A stretch of 59,867 bases of DNA from Parageobacillus thermantarcticus. Lineage in GTDB: Bacteria > Bacillota > Bacilli > Bacillales > Anoxybacillaceae. The translations under genes were made by a program, and so were the position numbers. The notes under the pieces were generated by a model. That model searched no databases, had not been told where the DNA came from, and saw only the letters and a program-made list of their open reading frames with translations. The stretch covers positions 1 to 59,867 of the forward strand of contig NZ_FOJS01000016.1 in assembly GCF_900111865.1 (NCBI RefSeq), written 5' to 3'. Each line of letters starts with the position of its first letter. The stretch's first letter is position 1. Shown one piece after another: positions 53,533-59,867 of this stretch.

Positions 53533-54249
53533 ATGCGTGATGTACTGTTTTTGCCTCTTTATGATAATATCGAATTAGTAGTGGCAGCGGATGGCTCGGC
53601 GGCAATTGGGGAGAAAGAGATGGATGCCGTACGCGCTCCGTATAATGTCGTTGCGTACTTTGCCGCGCGCGTTGCGTTGATGGAAGTATTGAGTGTTGGA
53701 GCAAAGCCGCACGCAGTGGTGCTGCAAAATTTCGTGAATGACGAAGCATGGGAGACGCTTTGCAGCGGCATTCGCCAGACGTGTGATGAATTGCGTATGG
53801 ATGTTCCGATTGTCGGAAGCAGTGAGTCCAACTTTCCGACGCTGCAGTCCGCTGTTGGCATAACGGTTGTTGGTACGATACAAGCGGAGCGAAAACGGAT
53901 CGGAATTACGCCGCCGGATGCGAATTTTGCCGTGATCGGGGAGCCGCTTGTCGGCGATGAAGTATTAAAGCGCAAAGAGCGGATGCTTTCTCTCTCTTTA
54001 TTTCGGAAACTGTTAAACCAAACTGGCATTTATGAACTTGTGCCGATTGGTTCGAAAGGAATTGCTTACGAACTGCAGCAGTTGCTTCATGCTAACGGCT
54101 TTTCTGCTTCATCGTGCTCCTGCGCGCTGCCGCTTTCCGCTTCATCAGGCCCGGCCACTTCTCTATTGATCAGCTACCATTCTCATATCGAAGAAGAAAT
54201 CAAAAAGGTTGCAAAAGATTTATTTTTTCCGCTCGAATTGCGCTTATAG
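53533..54249 (+). CDS. cblS: PurM-like protein, probable alpha-ribazole kinase CblS
   Basis: 238 residues. AIR synthase (PurM/ThiL)-like: N-terminal VLFLPLYDNIELVVAADGSAAIGEKE, AARVALMEVLSVGAKPHAVVLQNF and VGSSESNFPTLQSAVGITVVG. Position at the end of a Geobacillus B12 salvage operon and the PurM-like sequence match what I recall of CblS, which phosphorylates alpha-ribazole so that CobS can use it. No cobT is seen, which makes such a kinase meaningful. The alpha-ribazole importer CblT is not in this window. Confidence 0.68.
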   Translation: MRDVLFLPLYDNIELVVAADGSAAIGEKEMDAVRAPYNVVAYFAARVALMEVLSVGAKPHAVVLQNFVNDEAWETLCSGIRQTCDELRMDVPIVGSSESNFPTLQSAVGITVVGTIQAERKRIGITPPDANFAVIGEPLVGDEVLKRKERMLSLSLFRKLLNQTGIYELVPIGSKGIAYELQQLLHANGFSASSCSCALPLSASSGPATSLLISYHSHIEEEIKKVAKDLFFPLELRL

Positions 54250-54265
54250 ATGAATATCGAGAAAC

Positions 54266-54302
54266 AAAAAGGAAAAATATTCCGTAAATATTCTTCCTTT
54301 TT
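54266..54302 (+). terminator. Terminator after the B12 operon
   Basis: AAGGAAAAATATT, loop CCGT, AAATATTCTTCCTTTTT. Confidence 0.78.
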
Positions 54303-54325
54303 CTGCGAAGAAACTTTATGATAGT

Positions 54326-54352
54326 TGTGACGAAATGATTTGCCAAATCGAC
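54326..54352 (+). promoter_or_regulatory. SigX-type (ECF) promoter for sigX-rsiX
   Basis: TGTGAC (54326-54331), 17 bases, CGAC (54349-54352), close to the ECF sigma X recognition pattern TGTAAC-N16/17-CGAC, 29 bases before sigX. Suggests autoregulation. Confidence 0.6.
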
Positions 54353-54381
54353 AGATGTAGGTAGAATGGGGAGGAGAAAGG

Positions 54382-54930
54382 ATGGACTCCGTCTTTGAGG
54401 AGTTGTACGAAAAGTATCATGATGACATTTTTAATTTTTTATTTTATATGGTGCGAAATCGGGAACAGGCGGAAGATCTCGTTCAGGAAGTATACATAAA
54501 AGTATTGCGTTCGTATAAGCGTTTTAAAGGGAAAAGCAGCGAAAAGACATGGCTGTTATCCATCGCGCGCCACGTGGCCATCGATTTTTTTCGCAAACAA
54601 AAAAGTTGGCGGCGGAGAGTATCGGAAAAATTTGATTGGAACGATGACCAACTTTGCGACATACAGCCGCTCCCCGAGGAAATTGCGATTCAAAAAGAAG
54701 AAATTCAACTGATGTACCGCTGTTTAGAACGTTGCACCGTTGATCAGCAGCTTGTGATTATACTGCGCTTTATCCAGTCTTTATCGATTACGGAAACGGC
54801 AGAAACGTTAGGATGGACGGAAAGCAAAGTAAAAACGACGCAACACCGGGCATTAAAAGTGTTAAAAAGGTACATGGAGGAAGAAGCGGCGAAAGGAGGA
54901 AAACAACGTGAAAAAATTTCCGTGGAATGA
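54382..54930 (+). CDS. sigX: ECF sigma factor SigX
   Basis: 182 residues. Region 2 (FNFLFYMVRNREQAEDLVQEVYI, KTWLLSIARHVAIDFFRKQ) and region 4 (LVIILRFIQSLSITETAETLG, WTESKVKTTQHRALKVLKR). The SSEKTWLLSIARHVAID run is almost identical to B. subtilis SigX. Controls envelope charge and cationic peptide resistance genes there. GGGGAGGAGAAAGG precedes ATG 54382. Overlaps rsiX by 23 bases. Confidence 0.93.
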   Translation: MDSVFEELYEKYHDDIFNFLFYMVRNREQAEDLVQEVYIKVLRSYKRFKGKSSEKTWLLSIARHVAIDFFRKQKSWRRRVSEKFDWNDDQLCDIQPLPEEIAIQKEEIQLMYRCLERCTVDQQLVIILRFIQSLSITETAETLGWTESKVKTTQHRALKVLKRYMEEEAAKGGKQREKISVE

Positions 54931-56059
54931 CGAATGCCTCCAGCATACGTTGCAACAAATGCCGATGATCAAAGATTATCGTTCGAAAGAAGAAGTGTAT
55001 CGACGATTGGTGAAAGCAAGAAAAACAGCACGGTTGAAAGCGTGGTTTCTTCCATCGCTCGCCTCGGTCGTTGCCGCCATGATCGTTGTTGCTCTTAGTG
55101 TGTCAAGCCTTCCGATGAAAAAAGAGAGAGAAGAAAATGCAGAAAAATCGAATAAGCATATGATCACGTTACAGGCGGAACAACGTTCGAACGGGAGTCA
55201 ACCGCTTTTGTCAGCGAATGAATACGATGACATTCCATCGCGGATTGTAACAAAAGCGGCATTGAATGGTCAAGATATCGCGGTAGTAGGGGTGCCTGAT
55301 GAGCAATCTCAAGTTGTCATTCCGCTTAGCGTCCCGGTGAAAAAACATGAGTCGGTAAAACGGCAGTTGGAAACGGCGAAAACGCAAATTGACGAACAAA
55401 CATGGGGAGTCTCAAAACGTTTGCTCAATGGGGTAACGATAGAACCTTCTCGGGAAAGCAAGCAAGTCTGGATTGTTCGCGTTTCCAAACAAAATCCGGT
55501 TTTTTCCGAAGGATTCACGAGCGAGACGATGTTTCTATCAAGCATTGAAGAAACGGTGCGCTGGATGGGCGGAAAGAAAATTCGTTTTTTCACTGAAAAT
55601 AAGGAAGGAATGGAACTGAGTCACAGCGGTTATGTTCAGTCGATGAAAATTTTCAATAAGAAACGGGCGTATTATTTATATCAGCGAGGCCAGTCGCACC
55701 CGATATTTCTTGTTCCGTCGCCACAGCATTTTCCAACGTTTTTCGCGGCGTTAAAACAAATGAAAAAAGATGTAGGTGCATCAATGCGCTCCGCGATTCC
55801 GCAACGGGTCCACATTGAGAGAGTGGACGTGCGTCAAGATAACGTCGTTATTCGATTTGCCTTGGATTCGCAGCTTGACGCCTCTCCATCGACATACTGG
55901 ATGGTCGAAGCGATTTTACTTACCGCTAAAGAGTTTGGTTTTCGCTCGGTGACGTTTATGGGCGGAAATGTAAAACGGATCGGTCCATATATATTTGGCA
56001 AGAAAATTGCTGTGCCCGTCGGCCCGAATCCGATTATGGTAACTTCGCCTGCAAGATAA
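54908..56059 (+). CDS. rsiX: Anti-sigma factor RsiX
   Basis: 383 residues. Short cytoplasmic N-terminus (1-45, binds SigX), one membrane helix (about 48-68, LPSLASVVAAMIVVALSVSSL), and a large outer region with a C-terminal GerMN-like part (IRFALDSQLDASPSTYWMVEA and FGFRSVTFMGGNVKRIGP). Holds SigX inactive at the membrane. GTG 54908 follows AAAGGAGGAAAACAAC. Directly coupled with sigX. Confidence 0.9.
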   Translation: MKKFPWNDECLQHTLQQMPMIKDYRSKEEVYRRLVKARKTARLKAWFLPSLASVVAAMIVVALSVSSLPMKKEREENAEKSNKHMITLQAEQRSNGSQPLLSANEYDDIPSRIVTKAALNGQDIAVVGVPDEQSQVVIPLSVPVKKHESVKRQLETAKTQIDEQTWGVSKRLLNGVTIEPSRESKQVWIVRVSKQNPVFSEGFTSETMFLSSIEETVRWMGGKKIRFFTENKEGMELSHSGYVQSMKIFNKKRAYYLYQRGQSHPIFLVPSPQHFPTFFAALKQMKKDVGASMRSAIPQRVHIERVDVRQDNVVIRFALDSQLDASPSTYWMVEAILLTAKEFGFRSVTFMGGNVKRIGPYIFGKKIAVPVGPNPIMVTSPAR

Positions 56060-56159
56060 GCGAGGCGGTGTTTTTCGGCAAAATAAAAATTATAGTTCTA
56101 TTTGTTTCTTTTTTGACATAATACATATATGGTGGAAAAAATGACAAGGAGGATGAATG

Positions 56160-56249
56160 ATGATGGGCGATGTGGTGAGACGTTTGCTAGTAGTGGCGGG
56201 GATGGCTGTTTGCATCCGGCTGTTATTTATGATCGGAATGACTGGATGA
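56160..56249 (+). CDS. 29-residue membrane peptide after rsiX
   Basis: AAGGAGG at 56146-56152 precedes three tandem in-frame ATG (56157, 56160, 56163); 56160 has the best spacing. The peptide, MGDVVRRLLVVAGMAVCIRL and then LFMIGMTG, has two arginines and one hydrophobic helix. The ribosome site is very strong and the reading frame ends cleanly, but I do not know a homologue. Confidence 0.5.
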   Translation: MMGDVVRRLLVVAGMAVCIRLLFMIGMTG

Positions 56250-56332
56250 CGTTGCGAAAATTCGTGAAAATGGTTGTCCTCTCCCATTTTCGTGCGATAT
56301 AATGATAGAAAATAGTGGGAGGCGATCATCCA

Positions 56333-57145
56333 ATGCTAACAGACTACCATAATCATTTGGAGCGTGGCACGTTGACGCTCGACTATTTGCGCAAATTTAC
56401 CGATGAAGCGGCGCGCAAAGGAATTCAACATTTCGGCATATCTGAACATGCCTATCATTTTTACCAAACGAAAAATATTTTGTCGAATCCATGGGTGGAC
56501 GAACGTCGCTATTATGATATGGCTGATTATGTTCGGCTTTTCCATGAAGCGTGGGATGCCGGCATTGATGTGAAAATGTCCATCGAAATGGACTATACGC
56601 CGGGAAAACATGAAGAGATGGCGAAATTTATTCAGTCATACGATTTTGATTATGTGATTGGCTCGATTCACTGGATTGATGATTTCGGCATTGATTTGGC
56701 GGAATATCGGAAAGAATGGGAACGTCGGGATTTATACGATACATATCGCAAATATTTTGACCAAGTTGTCACTTTAGCCGAATCGAACTTATTTGATATT
56801 ATCGGTCATATTGATCTAGTCAAAATTTTTAAATATGTTCCGGAAGATGAAGAATTTTTGTTAGAGCAATATGACCGCGCCACAACAGCGCTTGCGAATT
56901 CAAAAACGTGCGTGGAAATTAGTACTGCCGGCTTGCGCAAGCCGGTTGGCGAGCTTTACCCTGATAAACGTTTATTGCAAATGTGTTATGATAAAGGGAT
57001 TCCGATCGTCCTTTCATCCGACGCGCACGTTCCTGAACACGTAGGGGCGGATTATGATAAAGCGATTGCGCTAGCGAAAAGCGTCGGTTATACGGAGATC
57101 ATGACATTTCAAAAAGGAGAAAGAAAAGCGGTTCCGCTTGGATGA
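56333..57145 (+). CDS. hisJ: PHP-family histidinol-phosphatase
   Basis: 270 residues. Removes phosphate from histidinol phosphate in histidine synthesis. PHP metal ligands in TDYHNHLERG, FGISEHAYHF, IGSIHWIDDFG, IGHIDLVKIF and VLSSDAHVPEHVG. ATG 56333 lies eleven bases after GGGAGG, slightly long. No other his gene is adjacent, so the family match rather than context gives the name; a related PHP phosphatase activity is possible. Confidence 0.82.
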   Translation: MLTDYHNHLERGTLTLDYLRKFTDEAARKGIQHFGISEHAYHFYQTKNILSNPWVDERRYYDMADYVRLFHEAWDAGIDVKMSIEMDYTPGKHEEMAKFIQSYDFDYVIGSIHWIDDFGIDLAEYRKEWERRDLYDTYRKYFDQVVTLAESNLFDIIGHIDLVKIFKYVPEDEEFLLEQYDRATTALANSKTCVEISTAGLRKPVGELYPDKRLLQMCYDKGIPIVLSSDAHVPEHVGADYDKAIALAKSVGYTEIMTFQKGERKAVPLG

Positions 57146-57163
57146 AAAATGCGCTACATAATA

Positions 57164-57198
57164 CAAAAAAGGAATGGGAATTTCCCATTCCTTTTTTT
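57164..57198. terminator. Bidirectional terminator between hisJ and serA
   Basis: AAAAAAGGAATGGGAA and TTCCCATTCCTTTTTTT form a near-perfect stem serving both convergent genes. Confidence 0.92.
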
Positions 57199-57210
57199 AA
57201 TGAAAACTTA

Positions 57211-58785
57211 TTACACTTCTACTCTTTTCGCTGTTTCAATGTCTTCAATTTCCGTTAATTTTTGCAGTAAAGCATCATCAATCGGTTTATCTAACGAAAG
57301 CATCATAATTGCTTTTCCGCCAGCTTGTTGGCGTCCAACTTGCATTGTGGCGATGTTCACTTGGTGCTCGCCGAGAATGTTTCCGACTTTTCCGATCATT
57401 CCTGGACGGTCTTGATGTTGGATGTAAAGAAGATGCCCTTCAGGCGCAAAATCGATCGTAAATCCGTCAAAATGAACGATGCGGTCGCCATAGTTTGGAA
57501 TATGTGTGCCTTTAATCGTAAACGTTTTGTTTTCTCCTTGCACGGTAAGGGAAATGCAGTTGGCATAACCGTGCGTTTCATCGGAAAATTTTTCCCCGTA
57601 CGTAATGCCTCGTTCTTTTGCGATCATCGCCGCGTTCACTTCGTTGACCGTCGAAGCGACTCGAGGCCGTAAAAATCCGGCGAGCAAGCTGCGCGTGATA
57701 TACGTCGTTTCTAAATCGGCAACCGTTCCCGCATACGTGACGGATAGTTCTTGGACAGGAATATTCATATATTGTGATGCGATCATTCCCATTTTTTTCG
57801 CTAAATTGTAGAACGCTTGAATTTTTTCGTACACGTCTTTTGACAGTGTCGGTAGATTAATAGACGATGTCACTGGCTTTCCTTCTAAAAATTGCAATAC
57901 TTCTTCGGCGACTTGTGTGGCGACGTTCAGCTGCGCCTCAACTGTCGAAGCGCCGAGATGCGGCGTGACGATGACATTGTCAAACGCAAACAGCGGGTGG
58001 TCGCCCGGCGGTTCTTGTTCAAATACGTCGAGAGCTACCCCTGCAACATGGCCGCTTTGGAGAAATGGAATCAATGCTTTTTCATCGATAATGCCGCCGC
58101 GGGCACAGTTGATAAGGTACACTCCTTTTTTCGTTTTCGCCAAATTCTTTTCGCCAAGAAGCCCTTTTGTTTCTTTCGTTAACGGAGTATGCACAGTGAT
58201 AATGTCCGAGCAAGCAAGCACTTCGTCGAGCGTATGAATCGATACGCCGAGTTTTTCTGCGCGTTCTTTTGTCAAAAATGGGTCATATACGTGAACGATC
58301 ATGCCGAACGCGCGCGCGCGTTTGGCCACTTCGGACCCGATGCGGCCAAATCCGATAATTCCTAAATGTTTTCCTTGCAATTCGGTTCCAACGAAAGCGG
58401 AGCGATTCCACTCGCGGGATTTCACAGAAACATGCGCTTGCGGAATATGGCGCACAAGTGCAGCCATCATCGCGAATGTATGTTCAGCGGCGGAAACCGT
58501 ATTTCCGTTTGGCGCGTTAATGACGACGATTCCGCGTTTTGTTGCCGCTTCGACGTCGATATTGTCAACTCCCACACCAGCGCGTCCGATAATTTTTAAA
58601 TTTGGCATTTTGGAAAGGAGTTCTTCTGTCACTTTCGTAGCGCTGCGAACAAGTAACGCGTCGAATTCATGAAGTCGATCTTCCGCTTCTGTTACCTTTT
58701 TCTGTACGATTTCAATTTGTTCGGATTTTCGTAGTGGGGCTAATCCTTCTTCGCTAATTGCGTCGGAAACTAAAATGCGAAACAC
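57211..58785 (-). CDS. serA: D-3-phosphoglycerate dehydrogenase SerA
   Basis: 524 residues. First step of serine synthesis from 3-phosphoglycerate, NAD dependent. Substrate/NAD domains with GRAGVGVDNIDVEAA, Rossmann GIIGFGRIGSEVAKRA, catalytic Arg in NCARGGIIDEKAL, Glu in DVFEQEPP, and His in VTPHLGASTVEAQ. An intervening domain and a C-terminal ACT domain (LLYIQHQDRPGMIGKVGNIL), the usual serine feedback site. GTG 58785 is chosen because AAAGGAG is nine bases upstream. Confidence 0.95.
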   Translation of the reverse strand: MFRILVSDAISEEGLAPLRKSEQIEIVQKKVTEAEDRLHEFDALLVRSATKVTEELLSKMPNLKIIGRAGVGVDNIDVEAATKRGIVVINAPNGNTVSAAEHTFAMMAALVRHIPQAHVSVKSREWNRSAFVGTELQGKHLGIIGFGRIGSEVAKRARAFGMIVHVYDPFLTKERAEKLGVSIHTLDEVLACSDIITVHTPLTKETKGLLGEKNLAKTKKGVYLINCARGGIIDEKALIPFLQSGHVAGVALDVFEQEPPGDHPLFAFDNVIVTPHLGASTVEAQLNVATQVAEEVLQFLEGKPVTSSINLPTLSKDVYEKIQAFYNLAKKMGMIASQYMNIPVQELSVTYAGTVADLETTYITRSLLAGFLRPRVASTVNEVNAAMIAKERGITYGEKFSDETHGYANCISLTVQGENKTFTIKGTHIPNYGDRIVHFDGFTIDFAPEGHLLYIQHQDRPGMIGKVGNILGEHQVNIATMQVGRQQAGGKAIMMLSLDKPIDDALLQKLTEIEDIETAKRVEV

Positions 58786-58828
58786 GATGGTGAGCTCCTT
58801 TCTTATCAAGAATTTTAAATTTCTGATA

Positions 58829-58857
58829 ATTTATCATAATAAAGCACGATCTGTCAA
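58829..58857 (-). promoter_or_regulatory. serA promoter
   Basis: On the minus strand TTGACA (58857-58852), 17 bases, ATAAAT (58834-58829), about 44 bases before the serA start. The -35 is perfect, the -10 modest. No leader structure such as a T-box is seen. Confidence 0.55.
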
Positions 58858-58922
58858 TGAAATGATGAGAAGTCATACCAATGTAAACGTTTTTACCACG
58901 AAATGTTCGGATTTTCCTAACG

Positions 58923-58964
58923 AAAAACGCCCAAGCCGTCGTTCGTTTACTTGGGCGCCTTTTC
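58923..58964 (-). terminator. Terminator after ppa
   Basis: Minus strand: GGCGCCCAAG, 14-base loop, CTTGGGCGTTTTT. It separates ppa from serA, which follows on the same strand. Confidence 0.85.
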
Positions 58965-58966
58965 TG

Positions 58967-59470
58967 CTATTTATTTTTGTTTTCATTGTAGCGGGCGATG
59001 CATTCGTCAATGAGTTTAGCAGCAGCTTCCGGACCTTCCCAAGCGCCGATTTCCGTCCGTTTTCCTTCCAAATCTTTATAACGTTCAAAGAAATGAGCAA
59101 TTTCTTTTAGTTTATGTTGCGGAAGGTCTTCAATGCTGCGAACTTCGTTAAAACGTGGATCTTCGACAGGAACACCAATTAATTTCGCGTCCTCTTCACC
59201 GCTGTCGATCATGTTTAAATAACCGATGACGCGCGTGTCGATCACGCAGCCAGGGAATGTCGGGTTGGTTGTAATGACTAAAATGTCAAGCGGGTCGCCA
59301 TCTAATGCAAGCGTGTTTGGCAAATATCCGTATTCTGCTGGATAAAACATTGGAGAGTATAGGACGCGGTCGAGCTTGAAAATGCCTCGTTCTTTGTCAA
59401 ATTCGTATTTGTTTTGGCTTCCTGTCGGAATTTCGATAAATGCTTCAACAATTTTATTTTCGAATGCCAC
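58967..59470 (-). CDS. ppa: Family I inorganic pyrophosphatase
   Basis: 167 residues. Hydrolyses pyrophosphate to phosphate with Mg2+. Signature EIPTGSQNKYEFDKE, YPAEYGYLPNTLALDGDPLDILV with the metal-binding Asp residues, and DPRFNEVRSIEDLP. GTG 59470 is favoured over ATG 59476: AGGAGG then has eight bases of spacing and the N-terminus MAFENKIVEAFIEIPTG equals that remembered for thermophilic Bacillus enzymes. Confidence 0.95.
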   Translation of the reverse strand: MAFENKIVEAFIEIPTGSQNKYEFDKERGIFKLDRVLYSPMFYPAEYGYLPNTLALDGDPLDILVITTNPTFPGCVIDTRVIGYLNMIDSGEEDAKLIGVPVEDPRFNEVRSIEDLPQHKLKEIAHFFERYKDLEGKRTEIGAWEGPEAAAKLIDECIARYNENKNK

Positions 59471-59506
59471 AACCATTTCCTCCTTTATATGTATATATGC
59501 GCTTCT

Positions 59507-59535
59507 ATTATAGAATAGATGGTAAAGTGTAGCAA
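59507..59535 (-). promoter_or_regulatory. SigA-type promoter for ppa
   Basis: Minus strand: TTGCTA (59535-59530), 17 bases, TATAAT (59512-59507), 37 bases before the ppa start. Confidence 0.75.
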
Positions 59536-59582
59536 CTATATAAATGAAACTGAGTCAGTCAAGACTTTGTGGGAACTTTTTT

Positions 59583-59622
59583 GGTTCGCTGAAAACAGAT
59601 GTAAGTCATAGGTTAGCGAACC
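59583..59622. repeat. Hairpin near the edge of a mobile element
   Basis: GGTTCGCT (59583-59590) and AGCGAACC (59615-59622) form a perfect 8-base inverted repeat around 24 bases, flanked by T runs on the right and left. It may be the transposase gene's terminator or part of the element end. Bases 59623-59698 hold nothing else I can name. Confidence 0.5.
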
Positions 59623-59698
59623 ATTTTTTTGAATTTCATCCGTAAGCGCTTTCGGACTCTCATCCCTTGCCATGACAGACCGATATGTATACCTTTTT

Positions 59699-59866
59699 TT
59701 ACCATCCCTTGAGTTCAGACAGGGCATGATAGATCGGAGTCCCGGACGATTGCTGTAAATATGGCACGTTATTCCGCGTTACCTCCGGAAGAAGACGGCG
59801 GACGCGTTGTTTCGCCTTGTTCACGACCGTCTGTTTGGTGGATGTCGTCGACGCCGTTTCCTCAGC
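59699..59866 (-). CDS. Transposase C-terminal fragment, cut by window edge
   Basis: Minus-strand frame open from the window edge to TAA at 59701-59699, 55 residues: a Thr/Ser-rich start, basic VNKAKQRVRRLLPEVTRNN, then VPYLQQSSGTPIYHALSELK. It looks like the end of an insertion-sequence transposase; an ISLre2 type is my first guess but is not established. Higher GC than its surroundings supports a mobile origin. Confidence 0.4.
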   Translation of the reverse strand, partial: AEETASTTSTKQTVVNKAKQRVRRLLPEVTRNNVPYLQQSSGTPIYHALSELKGW

Positions 59867-59867
59867 C

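Overview
The window reads as chromosome of a thermophilic, endospore-forming Bacillaceae of the Geobacillus/Parageobacillus group. Gene order follows the Bacillus subtilis yqk-spo-rib-res-sigX-serA arc almost step for step. Several proteins (SpoIIAB, inorganic pyrophosphatase, pyrimidine nucleoside phosphorylase) look, from memory, nearly identical to Geobacillus stearothermophilus forms, and the moderate GC content points more to Parageobacillus than to high-GC Geobacillus. No database search was run; all names come from motifs, length and synteny.

Layout. 1-340: 3' end of an IS200/IS605 tnpB with its right-end hairpin, inserted just inside a minus-strand gene of which only the ribosome site and first codons remain. 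400-5430: small yqk genes, an MFS exporter, an aldo/keto reductase, nudF and an endonuclease Q-like gene. 5450-8000: spoIIM, fur, yqzK, xerD. 8030-11600: nucleoside catabolism operon deoB-punA-pdp. 11640-19210: sporulation core, dacF, spoIIAA-AB-sigF and spoVAA to spoVAF, in which spoVAEA is a wreck. 19380-22350: lysA, ypuA, ppiB and a tiny membrane peptide. 22430-26920: FMN-riboswitch-controlled riboflavin operon plus ribT. 26900-29880: DUF309 gene, scpA-scpB, an unknown gene, ypuI. 29900-34230: DUF2935 protein, an extended superoxide dismutase, and dacB-spmA-spmB. 34360-41200: rluB, the cytochrome c biogenesis genes resABC and the resDE two-component pair. 41300-44270: GlcNAc-6-P catabolism nagA-nagB-nagR behind a collapsed SIS-domain gene. 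44380-54250: a cobalamin-riboswitch operon for B12 import and corrinoid salvage (btuF-btuC-btuD/cbiZ-cbiB-cobD-cobU-cobS-cobC-cobU paralog-pduO-cblS). 54320-57150: sigX-rsiX, a small peptide, a PHP histidinol phosphatase. 57200-59540: serA and ppa on the minus strand. 59580-59867: a hairpin and the C-terminal end of another transposase.

How it works together. Promoter-like sequences match the expected forespore/mother-cell cascade: SigH before spoIIAA, SigF before dacF, SigG before spoVAA, SigE before spoIIM and dacB, and possibly SigK before the superoxide dismutase. The cobalamin operon has no corrin-ring genes and no cobT. It pairs side-chain removal (CbiZ) with rebuilding of the nucleotide loop (CbiB, CobD, CobU, CobS) and a likely alpha-ribazole kinase (CblS), so the cell appears to import and remodel corrinoids rather than make them.

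The most notable irregularities are two genes that lost their middles while keeping both ends (spoVAEA at 17570-17757 and a SIS-domain gene at 41319-41551), a fused ABC ATPase/CbiZ, and a second, divergent CobU-like protein inside the B12 operon. I do not see a clearly new defence or mobile system in this window.
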